DNA of 64,000 nucleotides from Nymphaea colorata (Eukaryota > Streptophyta > Magnoliopsida > Nymphaeales > Nymphaeaceae), in the NCBI RefSeq assembly GCF_008831285.2, contig NC_045147.1:19012854-19076853 (forward strand), read 5' to 3'. Shown piece by piece: positions 13,901 through 31,289 of the stretch. The translations under genes were made by a program, and so were the position numbers. The notes under the pieces are model-generated. The model worked only from the letters and a program-made list of their open reading frames with translations, was not told the origin of the DNA and did no database searches. Every line of letters starts with the position of its first letter. Position 1 is the first letter of the stretch.

Positions 13901-16637
13901 ATCACTCGAATATCTGCTACTATATAATCTGATCAACCCTTTACGTTTCCAGAAATTATGTACGTCTTTACGGCTAGCTATATTACATACATTCAACTTC
14001 TGCTGCACATTTTTCTATGGATGCTATGCTATAACCTGATGTCAGTTACTGAATAGGCATGCATCAGGGCGTATTTAAATGGCGAAGGAGAATGTCTGAG
14101 ACATAATTGGTGGAGAGTGTCCCTTGAAACCATCTGCCATTTCCCTTTTATAAACGAATCCCTTCTCCAAGAAACATCTGTCACACCACACATCTCTGGA
14201 CGTCATCCACCATTCGTCTCTAACCACGATACCATTACTGCTACCTGACATAGAAGTGGAAGTCTGCTTTGTTGATTGTGAAATAACGACAAGAAAGACA
14301 GAAATGGAGACTAAGAATTCAATTGATGAATTAGATTATATATTTTTGTTAAGGCAAAAAGCGGTTAGGCCTAACCATCAGGCTAGCTATGTGGGTACTT
14401 CTTAGCCAGACAAATGGCAGTGTTTTTGGGAGAAAAGAGAGAAAAAGCCGGCCATGACCACTTAACAAGTGCTTCGCAGGTCAATGGAGCCAGCCTTTCT
14501 CTGTTACAGAACTACATTTTTTATATGGTGAACAGTACTAAGGCTAAGATCTGCAATTTGTTGTTTATTGTGACAGGTATATTATATTTTCATGGTACTT
14601 ACAATTTCGGAAACCGATACCCCATTCGTAGGTATCAACCGTGGAGATCACGTCTGTACGCTTAGAAAACTGAGATCAGAATGCTTGAAATGTTAACTTC
14701 TGATGTTCAATTGCACAAATTCTTGTGAAATCGCTATGAGCTTGATCTATTTATCTCCACATAATGCAGAATACTTTGTCCCACATGGAAAACTTGTACT
14801 ATCTTTTTCATAGGGAACTTGGTCTTTTTGCACGAACAGTACATTGTAGCTGGATGTGGAACAAACTGTCCGGCCTAATTAGTAACTCTTCGGTTTATTT
14901 GTCAACATCAATGGCCTAACTTTCCAAGTTAATGAGAAAATTGCGCTTTCTAATATCCTCCCTCTTATTTCACAGGAAAGCTGTCCTATTTTTTCCCTTG
15001 TAAAGTCCGTGCTCCTCTGTGGAGGGTGAAGTGAACTACAGTAACCAGCAAATGAGAAACGGATCAGTTAGCTGTGGACGCATGAAGAAGGTTGGAAACA
15101 TGAGAACATGCTAGATGGTAGCCTTGGAAACCACCAAGAAGCTGATTGGCAGGGGAAGCTTTTCCCATGGGAAAGATGATATCAGCCGTCTCTTTTTTCC
15201 AATCTGCCGTACCTCCTTTCACAGGGAATTCCATGTACCAAACTGATTACCCCGAATCCATTAAAACAGAGAGAAAATAGCTGTGGAAAATGGTGCCCAA
15301 AATGTCAACATAGTAGCTGCTAATAATTTTCTTTCATCTGCGCGTTTTTCCAAAAAATGGCCTCCATGAGCCAACCACCAGAAGCCATTGTCATCCTAAT
15401 TCTTCTACTCTTGTTTGAATGCTTCAAATTTCAACACCTTACTGCTTGACTGATCAAAGAATATGCTTGATATAATCAAAGATACGGTCAGAAAATCACC
15501 TCTGGTTTCGAGTTAATCTGGATCGAGGGAGGCTCGTTTTTCTCATTGCGTGTGAGGCTGTCAAAGGCTGGATTGAGGAACATGAAAGCAAGTCATGGTG
15601 TGTAGGTCCCAAGGCAAACCACCCACATGGAATTTCTTGTAAGATCAATAAATATTGCATGACTAAGTGCCCCCATTGACAAATTCGAGCCTTTTCATGA
15701 TGAATATTTTAATCTTCTCTGTGCAGTCTTTTTAGTTGTCCTTATGATTAGGGTATTAAACAAGTGGGCATTACACTAAGGGCCAGGCCTTTTGAATTTG
15801 GCCCTTGAGAGAGAATATGACCTTCAGTTTGGGCCCATTTTAGGTGTTTGCATGGATAAGCATCGAATCTGTTGATGGTAATTTCTAATTACTTGGTTCA
15901 AACAAGAAGACGAGAGAATTGAAAATATCTGAGTATTTAGAAGTCATGAATGAAATTACTGCATAATCTTATGCTAAAAAAAAAAAGTGAAAGTTCTTTC
16001 AAAGCTTATAATATGTCCATGATTAGGACCTGAGTTTTTTGTAGCAGACAAGAATGGCCCACTAATTGATAAGGCGGGGAATCCTATGACCAATTTTTGT
16101 TAAATAAAGCACCATTTGCTTTCTCGCTTGCATTTGATCGTTGATGCAGTTAATGAAACTTTGGATATTTTAATTTCATTAGTTAACTAAAAGAGTCGCT
16201 TTTATAAAGCCAAGTCAATGTTATATTTAAAAGTTGATATGCCGTTATATTCACTTTCAGCCTTAGGTATAAATATAATGCATTAATTTGGATGCTGTGG
16301 GACTCTCAAATTCGAAATCCAAGACCCGGTACAAAGCCTACCTATATAGTGGAGATGGATCGGGTCTGGTTGGTGTTGGTACCGGGCCCATCGCCGGCAG
16401 CCAACTGAAAGCCAAGTCAACATGGCAGCAAATGACAGGTGTCTCTTTGCAGGTGGAGCCCATCCCAATAATGCAATTTGACATCCCCTTCTCTTCTCTT
16501 ATTTTGTCGGTATGAACGGAGAAATCTTGCGGCATGATTGTCGATGCAATGTATTTAATTACATTCATCCAATACATTTCTTTTCAGCCTCTCACAGCAT
16601 ATTATTGCTTGATACTTTTGCATCGACGGCGCGCGCG

Positions 16638-16669
<32 letters not shown>

Positions 16670-19217
16670 GTTCTAACCCCTTTTAATTAGGCCCCAACAA
16701 AAGCATGATGAAGATGTTTTTGTTTCTATTTGAGTTTTGGCATTTGGTAGCAAAGATGTATTACCTAAATTATTTTAGATATTCATACATATTTTCCAAA
16801 ACATGAGAGCCTATACCGACTTAGATTACAAAACACAATCATACAAAACACAAGTTTTGTCTTTATACTAAGTTGGTTAAAAGCAATTTTTTGTTAAGTA
16901 CTACAAAACACATCCACATGATTTGGTTGGATAAGGACACTTAAGGATGGGCAACGGGCCGGATACCCGATGGGTAGTTGGGCAACCAGCCTTTAATGGG
17001 CCGGGCTTTGGTTAGTTTTTGACTCTTGGGCCGACCAAATAAAAAAATTCGCCGGCCCAGATTGACCTGAGTCTAGTATTGAGGGCCCGATATATAATAT
17101 ACTTAGAACTCATCTTCCACATTTCTTTTTTGCAATATATATATATTCATTGGCATGCGACACTAAATGTCAGCTTACTTAGAAACTTTTGGTGCATCTT
17201 CAATGATTTCCTTAAAAACTTTTATGTATTGTTGATGACACCCTTACAAACTCTTTATATGTGGCCCATGGTACTCTTAAAAGCTCTCAGCATATCTTTA
17301 AGAGTTTTTTAGATATTAAAATATAAGATATTAAGGGTTTCAAAAATATAAGTGGACATTGAACCGAGTATCCAACCAACATATAGATTTATGAATTTTT
17401 TTGTTTAGGTTTAGATGAAAAAAATCGTCCAACCTCTAACAATATACCATCCAATGCAATGGATGAGATAATGTGTGTGTATATATATATATATATATGC
17501 ACCGCGCCTACCAAATACTGGAGTTGGGTCAGATTCACTCCATTGACCAGTCAATTTAACACCCAGTTGTCGTTGCGCCATGTATATATATTATATATAA
17601 TCCAATGCTCATTTAAGTAACTTGACGTAATTTATAGTAGTTAATTAATGCTCACGTCATGTGATTATAATATGTAAGCAGGTTTTTCATAACCAACAGA
17701 AATCAAATGGTTCATGACATATGAAAATCTGATGACTACTAAGATCAAGAAGACATTTCAAAAATGTGTAGTCTAAGAACAGACATATGTTGAATTGACC
17801 ACGATATTCAACCGGTTTGATTTCAATGAAATGACGGCTCTCTCCACCAAGTGGAGTTGGTGACAATTGAATGAAAGCAATCTCGGGACTTTTGTAAATG
17901 AGAGTTTCGAATGAGAGCCTTGTATTGGTGTACTGCGAACCATCTTTCCGTGCATTATGCATCAATATTCAGCTAATATATCAAGCGCTACTTTCCAAAG
18001 TCAATCGATTATTATATATAAATCTATTCATATGGCCAAATTTTGACAAAGTGGAAACAAATCGACCATTGACAGACACTTGCAGGCCTTTTAACTGCCA
18101 GCCTTCTATGTTCATATATATATATATATGATTGACCATAATAGAAGTAACCACTCAAAAGCGTAGCTATGTATGAACACATTTTTTTCTTTTTACTTGT
18201 CTAAGGATCAAAGTTTCGAATTACTTTTTGAGAATAAAACCGTATACCTGCGTTGGAGAACAAGTTACTTTACGTCGTTTTGATCCCAAAGTTTTTAAAC
18301 AAGCAGGTCACATTTATTCACTAACTTTAAAATCGTTCAAAAGAGCCCAAGACTATGATGATAGTCCAAGTCATTTCTCTCTCTCTCTCTTTCTATAATA
18401 TATTTATGTTTGTATTCATTTCTCTCTCTCTTTCTATAATATATTTATATTTGTATGCATATGTGTGTGCATATTCATATTTATAAGGTTGGTCCATCTC
18501 CTTTGTGCTAGCTTGGGGCAAGATGCGCATTTTCTTCGGTTTTTGTCATGTAAGTGATAAATAATTGGTCATAATGTATCCAATCAGATGATCAGGTCGG
18601 CATATAACATGATCGCAAAAGAAAACCAAGGCTTTCCAATAAATCAATTTAATATCATTCAATGGATAGTAAAAACTCAAGAACAACCATATATAATTAT
18701 ATTTATTTCAGGAGATCAAAATCAGCCGGCAGGTGGATGTGGCCGGATTATTACAAACTTATAAACTGTTGCTAAAGTTTCCGGCATTCCCTCTTCTGGG
18801 AAAGCAAGCTCATGTGAAACGCCTCGCCTGTTATCAAAAGAAATCGATTTTCCATGAGAGGAGTTCCAAGAGAGCAGAGAGCGAGAAAGTGGTACTCTTT
18901 CGTGTGGAAGAAAGTGTGTTTCCTACTACACCTTGGGGGTGAAAACTGGGTCTCCTTTTGCCGACTTTTGAAGGCTTGTGTTGATCCTTGGCCAAGTTGT
19001 CTTGTCCGGATCATCGGTGGACAAATTGTCCCCAGATGCCTTTAATCGTTGGATATGGACTTGATTTGGACAGACATTGACGTTTCGACGTCCATTATTA
19101 GAGCAGAAATGAGCAAAACCTATTGTAAATATATTAATATTACCCGAATAGGTGACGAGCTGTTAGAAGAAGTCAGGGAAAAATGTGCGTCAAAGAAAAG
19201 AAAAAATGCAAGGCACG

Positions 19218-19325
<108 letters not shown>

Positions 19326-20329
19326 ATTTTTTTTATCTATATTCAGCAATAAAATATAGAAGACAGTTGTGGCTCAAATGTGAACAACTCATTACCTGTC
19401 ACATGAGACCAGCATGGCCGACTACAAATAACCAAAAAAAAAAAAGAACCAGAAAAAAAAAAAATTTAGGTGGCCCTAAGCTGGCAAGTCTAGATTGAGA
19501 CTTTTGACAAATACCAGAGAAAATGGGACGACATTTGGTAGTGCTAGCCTCCAATCCGGGTAAGACCTTAGCAGTTACCCATTTCTATCATTTTGGGTTC
19601 GACACATCGGCTTCCGTAGATAGTCCCCGAATAACATCACAAAGCAGTCATGAACCCTAGAAAAGAAAAAGGCGAAGGCGAAGGCCAAGGGAGCCTTGGC
19701 TCTTTGTTGAACCTTCTAAAGAAGGTCTGCTTAATGCTAAACACCAAAGATCATAACAACTAAAAAAGTTAAGCCCTTCAATTCCAGATTTAAGAGTATC
19801 TAAACGATGGGCTCGTGTACAATAGTAACAAGTGGAGAAATTAATTGAATAAAATTAACCATTTAAAACGAGTATGATTGATCACATTTAAACACAGCAA
19901 TTAATAGAAAAAGGTGCACATGGTAATTCACATACTTGTCTCCGGAGTTATTTTATTATCTTCTTGAACTGCTCTTCTCGGGAACCATAAAGAACGTAAC
20001 TATTTGGAGGTTACCATTATTCAAAGTTTCAAAGGCAAAAAAGAAAAAGGTTCAAATCTAGCAGTGTTTGCGTGAAAGAATAGAATCCCGATTGCCTGCA
20101 ATGCAAGCATTGACTGATATAACTTAAAATCTTTGGGAGTATGTTTGTTTCTTGTTTGCGACCTGATTTTCAGGATATTCCTTATGTTTTGTGATCGAAG
20201 AAATACAAGTTATGGAAAAATGTATCTTGATTTTACCGTTGATTTATGCCGAACGTTAAAAAGTGAGACAAAAAAAAGTATAAGGCATAATATCGACGCA
20301 GCTTCTTGGACAAAGCGTCCGGTGCACTT

Positions 20330-21200
20330 TACTTGAGCGGCTTAAACGCGGGTAAAAGGAAAAGTGGGGAAAAATCTCAAAATTCCCAGGAAAATCCGGG
20401 ATTTTCCCACGCCGACGGACAAGCAATCGCCAGAAAATCCCGGATAAGGCCCCGCTCTCCGGCGACCGTCACGGCCGCTGGTCATAAGAAGATGGACGGC
20501 CAGGATGACGCCTTCTGGCTTGAAGGCATCAACAACGTGAACTGCACCTTGGCGTGCTCTTCAAGAACTTCAAATTCCAAGCAAAGCGGACCACCAAAAA
20601 GGACAAATCTTTCCCCGAAATGACAAGAAGGTCCCCAGCTGCAGCTGCCGGGAAATTTCGCTGGGTTCCGTAATATTTTCTAAATCCGAGGGGCGGGCGT
20701 TTATGATCGCCGTTACGCGCCAAGATCACAGTGCTCAGCCGCCGCCGACGGCTCGGAGAGGGCGATTCCCCGTTCCGTTCCCGTCCTCCTCTTGTCCAAA
20801 ATACCCTCGATTGCCTCGGTACGATCTTTTTCGAGGCCTCGGGGTGCGGGTTGGACCGAGGACCGGTCCCAGCCCCCAGGTCCTACGGGCTTTGAGCCTT
20901 TGACTGGCGCGGTCAAACGGTCTCCAGTCTTTGCTCCAGAGCCGGCTCCACTCGGGCCCGCTGGTTCAAGTATCCGCAATCGGACTGATCCGGGTCGGTT
21001 CACTGATTTTTCGACCCGAAATGTCCAGCCAAAAGAGTTCAGTGTTGAGTATCGTATCGGCAGATGCACTATACTAACTCGTACCGTTTCGAATCTCCGA
21101 TACGGAAACGAAGCGGAGGCCCGGACTTTGTCGGAGCGAATTAAATCAGGCGGAGCGATCAGCTTTGGGTTCCGGAAAGCACGGGAAAAAGGTTAAAAAG
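20330..21200. other. GC-rich region upstream of the kinase, no gene recognised
   Basis: Markedly more GC-rich than its surroundings, with open frames on both strands (for example 20792-21196 plus and 20713-21069 minus) of Pro/Arg/Gly-rich composition. No domain is recognised. It may be part of the promoter-proximal region of the kinase gene, or a decayed element. Confidence 0.4.
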
Positions 21201-21399
21201 ACGAATATTCTTTTTTTTTTTTTGCAGAAAAAATAAAAAGGAGGAAAAACTAAAGATTGAAAATGAAGGGGGAGAGAGGGAAGGTGAAGAACGGTCAAAA
21301 AAGGAGTGAGGGGGAAGAGAAAAGCGGGAAGGGTGCTGGAGGGATAATTAGGGCATTTGACCGTCAACTCCGAGGCCAACGACCGTCATCTTCGTCATT

Positions 21400-22850
21400 A
21401 TCATCATGGTGATCATGCATTTCTTCCCTTTGTTTTTGTTTCTGTGAAGGAGAGAAGAGGAGGAGAGTAAGCCAGCAAGAGGAAGCATTTTTAAATCTTT
21501 CTGGTTAGTTTAGCATTTGGCGTTCTTGGTGTGTTCTCTCTATGGTGTGGTTCTCTCTCTCTTCTTCTTCTTCTTCTTCTTCTTCTTTTATGGTTACCTC
21601 TTCTGATTTTTTTTTCTACATTTGATGTTTGAAAAGCTTTTCCCTTGAAATTTTGGTTTTTAGACTTGTGGTTGATATTTGATTCTTGTGTGCTTATTTT
21701 GTTCCTTTCTTGTTATTCTCCCTTCCTGTGAAATGTTGTCTGTGACTTCTCTTCTTGATTTGTTCTGCTTTGTTGGAGGGGATTTGGGGATTTCTTTGGC
21801 ATGGTAATCAATGCTATTAATTTGTTCCTTTTATTCTCTGTTATTAACATGCCTTATTCCTGCGGATGAAAGCCTTGGATGGGTATTTATTTTTTTGGAA
21901 AGTCTTGGGTTACCGTCTTACCGATGTCTGTAGGATTCCGTATAACTTTTTCTTTTAAGTTTCCATCAGCTTTTCCTGCAGATTAGTGTGTAGTTTGGTA
22001 GAAGGATATATGAAAGTAAGATAAGAGGGAGGACTAGCAGGGTGTTGCCTTCGGCTGGGTTCGTGTCTGGAAAGATCAAAGATGTCTTCATCTACTTTCC
22101 TTCTCTTTTATTTGGTAGTGCACTTTGCGATGCTCCTGTCGCCCTGCAGTTCAAACACCCAAGAGCCAGTCCGCTCAGCTACGGATATTAGGTCATTAAG
22201 CAGAAATGTCGTACTGCCGTCTTTTTTCTCATTGTAGGTTGCTTTGCTGCCTTTCTTAGACATGAACTGGGTGCAGCAGCTGGCCTGGAACGCAAAGGCG
22301 AGAGCCCATTAGATTATGCTGGATTACCCCCTTAATCTCTATTTTTCAGTCCCTTTTCGTTCTGTTGGCTGGTAAAAGTTGTCAGTTGATTATATAGAAA
22401 TCAAGGCGTTGCCTGTGCCCTTGGAAATGGTGGCAGAAGCACTGTATTTTCTTCTCGTTTGTGTTATGGTTGCATGTGATCGGCCCTAGTTGATTCGGTT
22501 CGATTTAGTTACTTGCTGTTGCTTGTGATCGTCTTACTCTTGTTCTCGCCACCATAACTTGCCATCTTTCAGCTATTAGTTTCTAGGGTGCGAACTCAGA
22601 GGTATCTTTTGATGATAGATTCAAAATGCCTTTTTACTGAAGATAGTTGTCTGAGTATGTTTTATGCAAAAACTTGTCCAATGCATGAAGCTTGTATGCT
22701 TGCTCCTTATTACTTTATTTTTTGTTTCATTTTGTGCTGAAGTGCTGCACTTTCCTTTTCTTCAGGTAAAGGCTTGATGTTGTTCAGTTGAAAGACAACA
22801 GTAAAAAATTTGGGAGTTGGGGAACGGTACATAAGCTGAATTGTCTAAAT
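21400..22850 (+). promoter_or_regulatory. Probable 5' leader of the kinase gene with a leader intron and small uORF
   Basis: A leader exon probably begins near 21400-21510 (purine-rich then CTT-rich). A clear acceptor TTTCCTTTTCTTCAG ends at 22765, so 22766-22850 is an untranslated exon segment before the ATG at 22851. This segment contains a five-codon upstream frame (22777-22791, ATG to TGA). Start and donor of the first exon could not be fixed by eye. Leader introns are common in plant GSK3 genes. Confidence 0.45.
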
Positions 22851-26101
<3,251 letters not shown>

Positions 26102-27601
26102 TGTGACTCGTGTTACTGTTGGTGGATGCTCCATAGTGGTACGACGGAGCTTTTCTCAGGCAGCATTTTCCACAGGTTGCTATGGCCAGCCCGTGAACTG
26201 CCATATGTGTAAACATCTTCTCCTTTATCTTCTCCCTTGTTGTGTTCTTACGTGAAGGCAGCTGGAAATCGGTTGGTTAACCTGTATCAAGAGAAAACTA
26301 CACTATGGGTCTGCTGACCCTTGTTTAACAGACAACAGCTTGTAAAAGTACATGAAACACGAAATTAGCTTTTCTTCTAGGTAATTTATCTTATTAAAAC
26401 AACTTTCAGCTTGTAGAAGCTAAGCTGCAAGGGTCATACGATTGCCCTCTGATAAAGTTCTAGACCTATGGATTTTTCCTTGGGTTCACACACACACACG
26501 CGCACACACACACACACACAACAACAACAACAACAATAATAATGCAGAGAGAGAGAGAGAGAGAGAAGGGGGGTGGGGGTTTGGAATTTTAGGGTCGTGT
26601 TAAAAAAAAAAAAAGCTAGAATGGATTTCATGGTGAAGGTTGATTTCCTTTCACTTGTGATTGATAGAGTCGGAATCGCTTTCATGAGCATGAATGCACA
26701 TTCAAGTTGCGCCATTTTAGCAACCAAATAAGTCGCATCTATGTGGTCTTATTTGTTTCTTTTGAGATGTTGACGCCACTGCTTTAGTGCAGTCTACTGG
26801 TGCTCCGTCTTTGTGGTCCCTAATGTCTTTTTTTACTCTGCGGTGCCATGTGACGACAAGACCCTAAAACTTTCTATTGAAGAGTAGGTGTCATCCCTTA
26901 TAGGTGTATAATTGTAAGTGATACTGTCAGTGGAATAAATCCGTTGAACTAGGCGCCTTGTTCGCACTTCTATGTTAAGAAAGCCGTCTCGCTTTTTTCA
27001 GTAAGGCATTTGGTGCCTTTTTTTCAGACTGGAAAATCATTAAGGTCTTGGTAATAACATCTGTGTGAAATCATTATTCTCAATGGAAATGATTTCTTTC
27101 TGCAGCCCTATGGTTTATATTCCGTCCTTCATTTCGTTATTTTCTAAGAATGTCTATGCAAGGAGGTGGGAAGTTATAATATTCAAGAAAAACCTTCATA
27201 TGTCTACTGAGGAGGATTTTTTTAGGTTGAGGAGATTGATGAATGGTGAGTGTTTAGCCGCGTGAATCCCTTGGATCGTTAATTAAGAAATATAATTATC
27301 AGGGCGTCGTTAAAACTTTTACTAAAGCGAAGGAGATTTTGTGAATGATGAACGTTGAAAAAAAAAAACTGGAAGTTCCTGCAACATGAGAAAGGATGAA
27401 AATTCAATTCCGCGGCAGCTTTAAGTGGGATGGTTGAATGAGTCACAGAAACACTACTTTTGTTGAATAACAGGAAAACTTCCCATGAATCAAAGCTCTG
27501 CCGGTCCGCCTAGCCCCAGGTTCGGTCGATAAAAGATAAAAAAGCACCAATTTTCAGAGATTCCAAGAGTATCTAGCTTCTGTTGTCATCGGATTTCAAA
27601 G

Positions 27602-27911
27602 TAAGCCTGGGCAATGGGACGGGCCGGCCCGGCCCAATCGGACCCGGTTCTGGGCTGGGGAAAACCTGGCCCGGGCCGGACCTGGGCCCGATATGCCGGC
27701 CCGACTCACTCCCTCCCCCTTCCTCCCAACTCCCTCTCCCTCTCCCCCTCCCAACTCCCTCTCCCTCTCTGCTCCCGTTCCCCCTCTCTCTCCGCTTCCC
27801 CTCTCCCTCTCTACTCCCCCTCTCTCTCCCTCTCCCTCCTCCTCCCTCTCCCTCTCCATCCTCCTCTGTCTGGATCGGGCCGGGCCTGGGCCGACCTGAT
27901 GGCCAGGCCTA
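27602..27911. mobile_element. hAT-like GC-rich miniature element with pyrimidine-tract core
   Basis: The left end TAAGCCTGGGCAATGGGACG and the right end, reverse complemented, TAGGCCTGGCCATCAGGTCG form an imperfect terminal inverted repeat followed by GGCCCGG-type subterminal repeats. Between them lies a CTCCCTCTCCC-rich tract (about 27710-27868). A clear 8-bp target duplication is not visible (TTTCAAAG versus TTGTAGAG), so the ends are approximate or the copy is old. The open frames here are low-complexity artefacts. Confidence 0.6.
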
Positions 27912-27957
27912 TTGTAGAGATGTGATTGGATATATGAGAATTGTAGAGATGTGATTG

Positions 27958-27990
<33 letters not shown>
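27911..27990. repeat. 29-bp direct duplication followed by (GA)n
   Basis: The block ATTGTAGAGATGTGATTGGA plus TATATGAGA is present twice in tandem (27911-27939 and 27940-27968) and runs into a GA microsatellite. It abuts the right end of the GC-rich element. Confidence 0.9.
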
Positions 27991-27991
<1 letters not shown>

Positions 27992-28729
27992 GCCATTGCA
28001 GTACAAATAAGGCATGAGTAAATCCCACAATCCAAGTGAAGGTTTCTCACATGTTTTTAGGGTTTCCTTTTATGCTTCAACTTGCATTGTGAGTTTTTTT
28101 ATGCTTCAACTTGCATTGTGAGTTTGAAATGGAGATTTGACTATTTACCAACTCTACTTCAACTTGTACATATTGGGAGTTTGAAAAAGAGATTACCTGC
28201 CTACCAACTCCTGCCTGCGTTGCTTGTTGTGCCAAACTCTTCAAAGATAAAACACATAAATACTTTTGACTGAACCAGTTTTGTTTTAAATGAGAACATG
28301 CTACTATCGTGAAATCCTGTAATCGGAGTCTTAATTTGGATCACCTGGTCAAGATCATTGTCTGCAGAGTTGGAACTCTAGCGGCAGCTTTGATCCTTTC
28401 TTCATTCATTTACGCCAAATGAATAAATGCATTTGGTACTCACGTCAGATGTTATTCCTTTGTTCATATTATTTCTTGGGCCACGATGCTGTGTTGACAC
28501 ACGCTTTTTGTTATTTGGTTGAGAAATGTCTCAAGAAACTGCTATAACTTTTCCAGAATGGGGACGCTTTGTCCCCGTGCCGTGGTCATGTTTAATTATC
28601 CTTTTCCGCCCTTCAAAATGAGGACCTCAATTTGGCTTTCGTAATGCTTCCTAGATAGTTTGTCTTTGAATTGGGCATAGACACATAAAAATCTATCTAG
28701 TGACAGTCACAGGGGCTGATCTCCTCAAA

Positions 28730-28903
28730 CAGGGTGAAGCTACGTGTGGGTATGTGTGTGGGCAACTGCCCATACCATCCAATAAAAATCCCTTATCCAC
28801 ATATTGGTTAATATCATTTTTTTTTTTGCATATTTACATGTAAAATGCCCCCTCAAATATATAATGAGTGCCCATCAGCTATACATGCCGGGCTTTGCCA
28901 CTG
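28730..28903. mobile_element. hAT-like MITE remnant (CAG-GGTGAAGC family)
   Basis: The left end CAGGGTGAAGCTACGTG and right end reverse complement CAGTGGCAAAGCCCGGCATG are related inverted ends. The interior carries TGTGTGGGCAACTGCCCAT, shared in form with the copies at 31290 and 60859. The target duplication is decayed. Confidence 0.45.
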
Positions 28904-31289
28904 TCCTTAGCCGCAGCTCTAATGCCACAATGGAAAAAAAATAGTTCCCCACAAAAGCAAAGAAAATGGATGATGGAAGAAAAGAGAGTAGATCACCTCA
29001 TCTGCCAAATCCCATTTTCTAAAGGGATCACTTGCAGTAATTGATCTCATTCAACCATTCCTAGCATAATTAAGTTGCAGAGATCTGTCTAAACTTGCAT
29101 GATTAATAGTCATAATGGTGACCGCTTACCATTATAATTTATATGGACTCTAGATATTGGCTTCCACTCGCGGGAGAGCAGCCTTCTTCTAATGTTCTAC
29201 ATGAAGATTTAGCAGGGTCCATACAACCTTCGTTTTTGCATATGAAAATGAACACCAGGTTGACAAACCTAATATTTGCACCCATGTTATCAAAATCGGC
29301 CTGAATCAGTTGGTTCAAGCAAAAATCAATCAAAGGTGCAATGCGTCCTATACTGTTCAATTCTTTTATTATTTAACATATTTTTTTAGTGTTTCTTAAG
29401 TTAGGTTATTTGTATAATATTCTTGACCAATTCATAATTAATTCCAAACTAGCAGATCGACTGGCCAATTCTGTAGAATTTTCTGTTTGATAACGCTGGT
29501 TTTCACCAAGCCACCTGCCCTACGGCTTTTCTCATCCACTATCCTGACCACATATCTTCCTCTCTCTATCTTTCTTTCATGAAATGTGTCCACTAAAAAA
29601 AGGTGCCAACTGAATCAATCACAACTTCCTCTTATGGTCATTCGTTCACCCTTTTCTCAAAGAAGGAAGGAAGGAGAAACCCTTCACGTTTTGAAAACAT
29701 CTTTTTTGAGAACCACACACTTAGCGCGATTGTAGATTCTAAGGCTGAACTGCTGTTTTTGGCTAGGCCTTACTCATGTGGCCAACTAAAGTTGCTTCTT
29801 CTTTTTTATATGGCCAGTTGGGCAGTTGGGTGGTGCCGGATCAGAAAATGCAAAGTATTGATTAGCTGCCAGCTAACCATTATTAGATGGGCTCTTGGTC
29901 AATCCAACTCCCGCAAGTTGCTACCTCTTAATCTTCCTCCCTCTTAAATCCGGCGATCAACATAAATGCTTCAATTAATGCATGTTCTAGAATTGCAACT
30001 TCCCCTGCCTGGAGATAATTCCTATATGTTTCTTACTGTTCGGTGAAATTGACAGGAGTCTCTGTAAAATGAGTCGAGATTTGATGGGCAGATCGATATG
30101 CTTAATCGGTATGAGGAAAATAGTAAATGCGTACTTAATTTGTCCCATTCCCTATGTATTCATGTGGATAGAAGTATCTTTGGTGCAGAGCAGAACAGAC
30201 ACAAAGCCTTTGTCTTCTATGCCTCAGAGGTGCCTCTAAAATATGCGACATGCAGTCATTTCATAACCATAAACCGAGCAATATGTCTGAAAACACGGCC
30301 TCTCGCATTTCGGTGTTCATGAATCAAGAAAAACTGTTGCCCTCAAATTTGGTGTTTTGTCTGCTCTGCAGGTCCGCCATTGTCATGTTCTTCGTTTCTT
30401 GCAAGAAGTTAATCATCTCAACTTTCAAGTTCTTGACGACAAAGGATTTTCATGCACATGGGCAGGAGCTTGGACTGAAGAGCATTGAATTGGAGGAGGC
30501 CAAACGCTCAATACCCGGAGAGAGTTGTCTCTCTTCGCATAATCTCGCTCACGTAATCTGCTGCTGGTCTGGTCTGTCTGTAATGTCAGCTTGTTCATCA
30601 GGAAACAAGAAAGCCAGGATTAGTTTTCTTCAGGAATAAGAAAGAAAGGCAATAAGCGAATTTACATTATAAAAAATTAAAAAATTATGATATAGATTTT
30701 TCTTGTTTCACATTTCAATCTGATTATATAACCATCTCAAAAAACAGAAACAGAAATAATTCAAGAGTATATCCATTTTAAATCTAAAGGGGACATCCCT
30801 AATAGACACTTTTTTAGTTAATACTTAGAAAAGTTATTTTGGTTTTTAATTACATTTTTGCCAATATTTTGGCTCAACACTTGGAATTTCAAAATAAAAG
30901 TAAAAGACTTTTTAATTGGTTAAAACATTAGGGGAATTCACGACCTTGGGGTTCCAGAAAGATTTCGAACTTGTAAACAAGATTCGCATCATGTGTCCAT
31001 TTCCTTCCATCGCTGATTCGCTATTGCATCAAACCCTCCTTCTGCATGGTACCAAACTTCGCTCATGCTCGAAATTAAAGAGCAGGAAGATATTTACATT
31101 CAAAATGTTGGACAAGAAAGTGATATAAATCATGAATCATGTTACTTCCAGGCAAGTTAAACAAACAGAGAGTTGGCGACAAGAAGGAAATGCAAGAGAT
31201 GTTCAAGTTGAAAACCTTAGATCAATTAAGAACCTACATCATTATGCTACTTACAATCAGTATGTATGTATGTATAAATTGATTAAGAG

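Noticed and set aside
16946-17100. Third GC-rich hAT-type element
   Set aside because: Only a left-like end (GGATGGGCAACGGGCCGG) is seen; no matching right end or target duplication, so boundaries cannot be supported.
27583-28030. Pro/Ser- and Gly/Arg-rich frames of 100-144 codons on both strands
   Set aside because: They lie in the GC-rich element with its CCCTCT tract; composition is that of the repeat.
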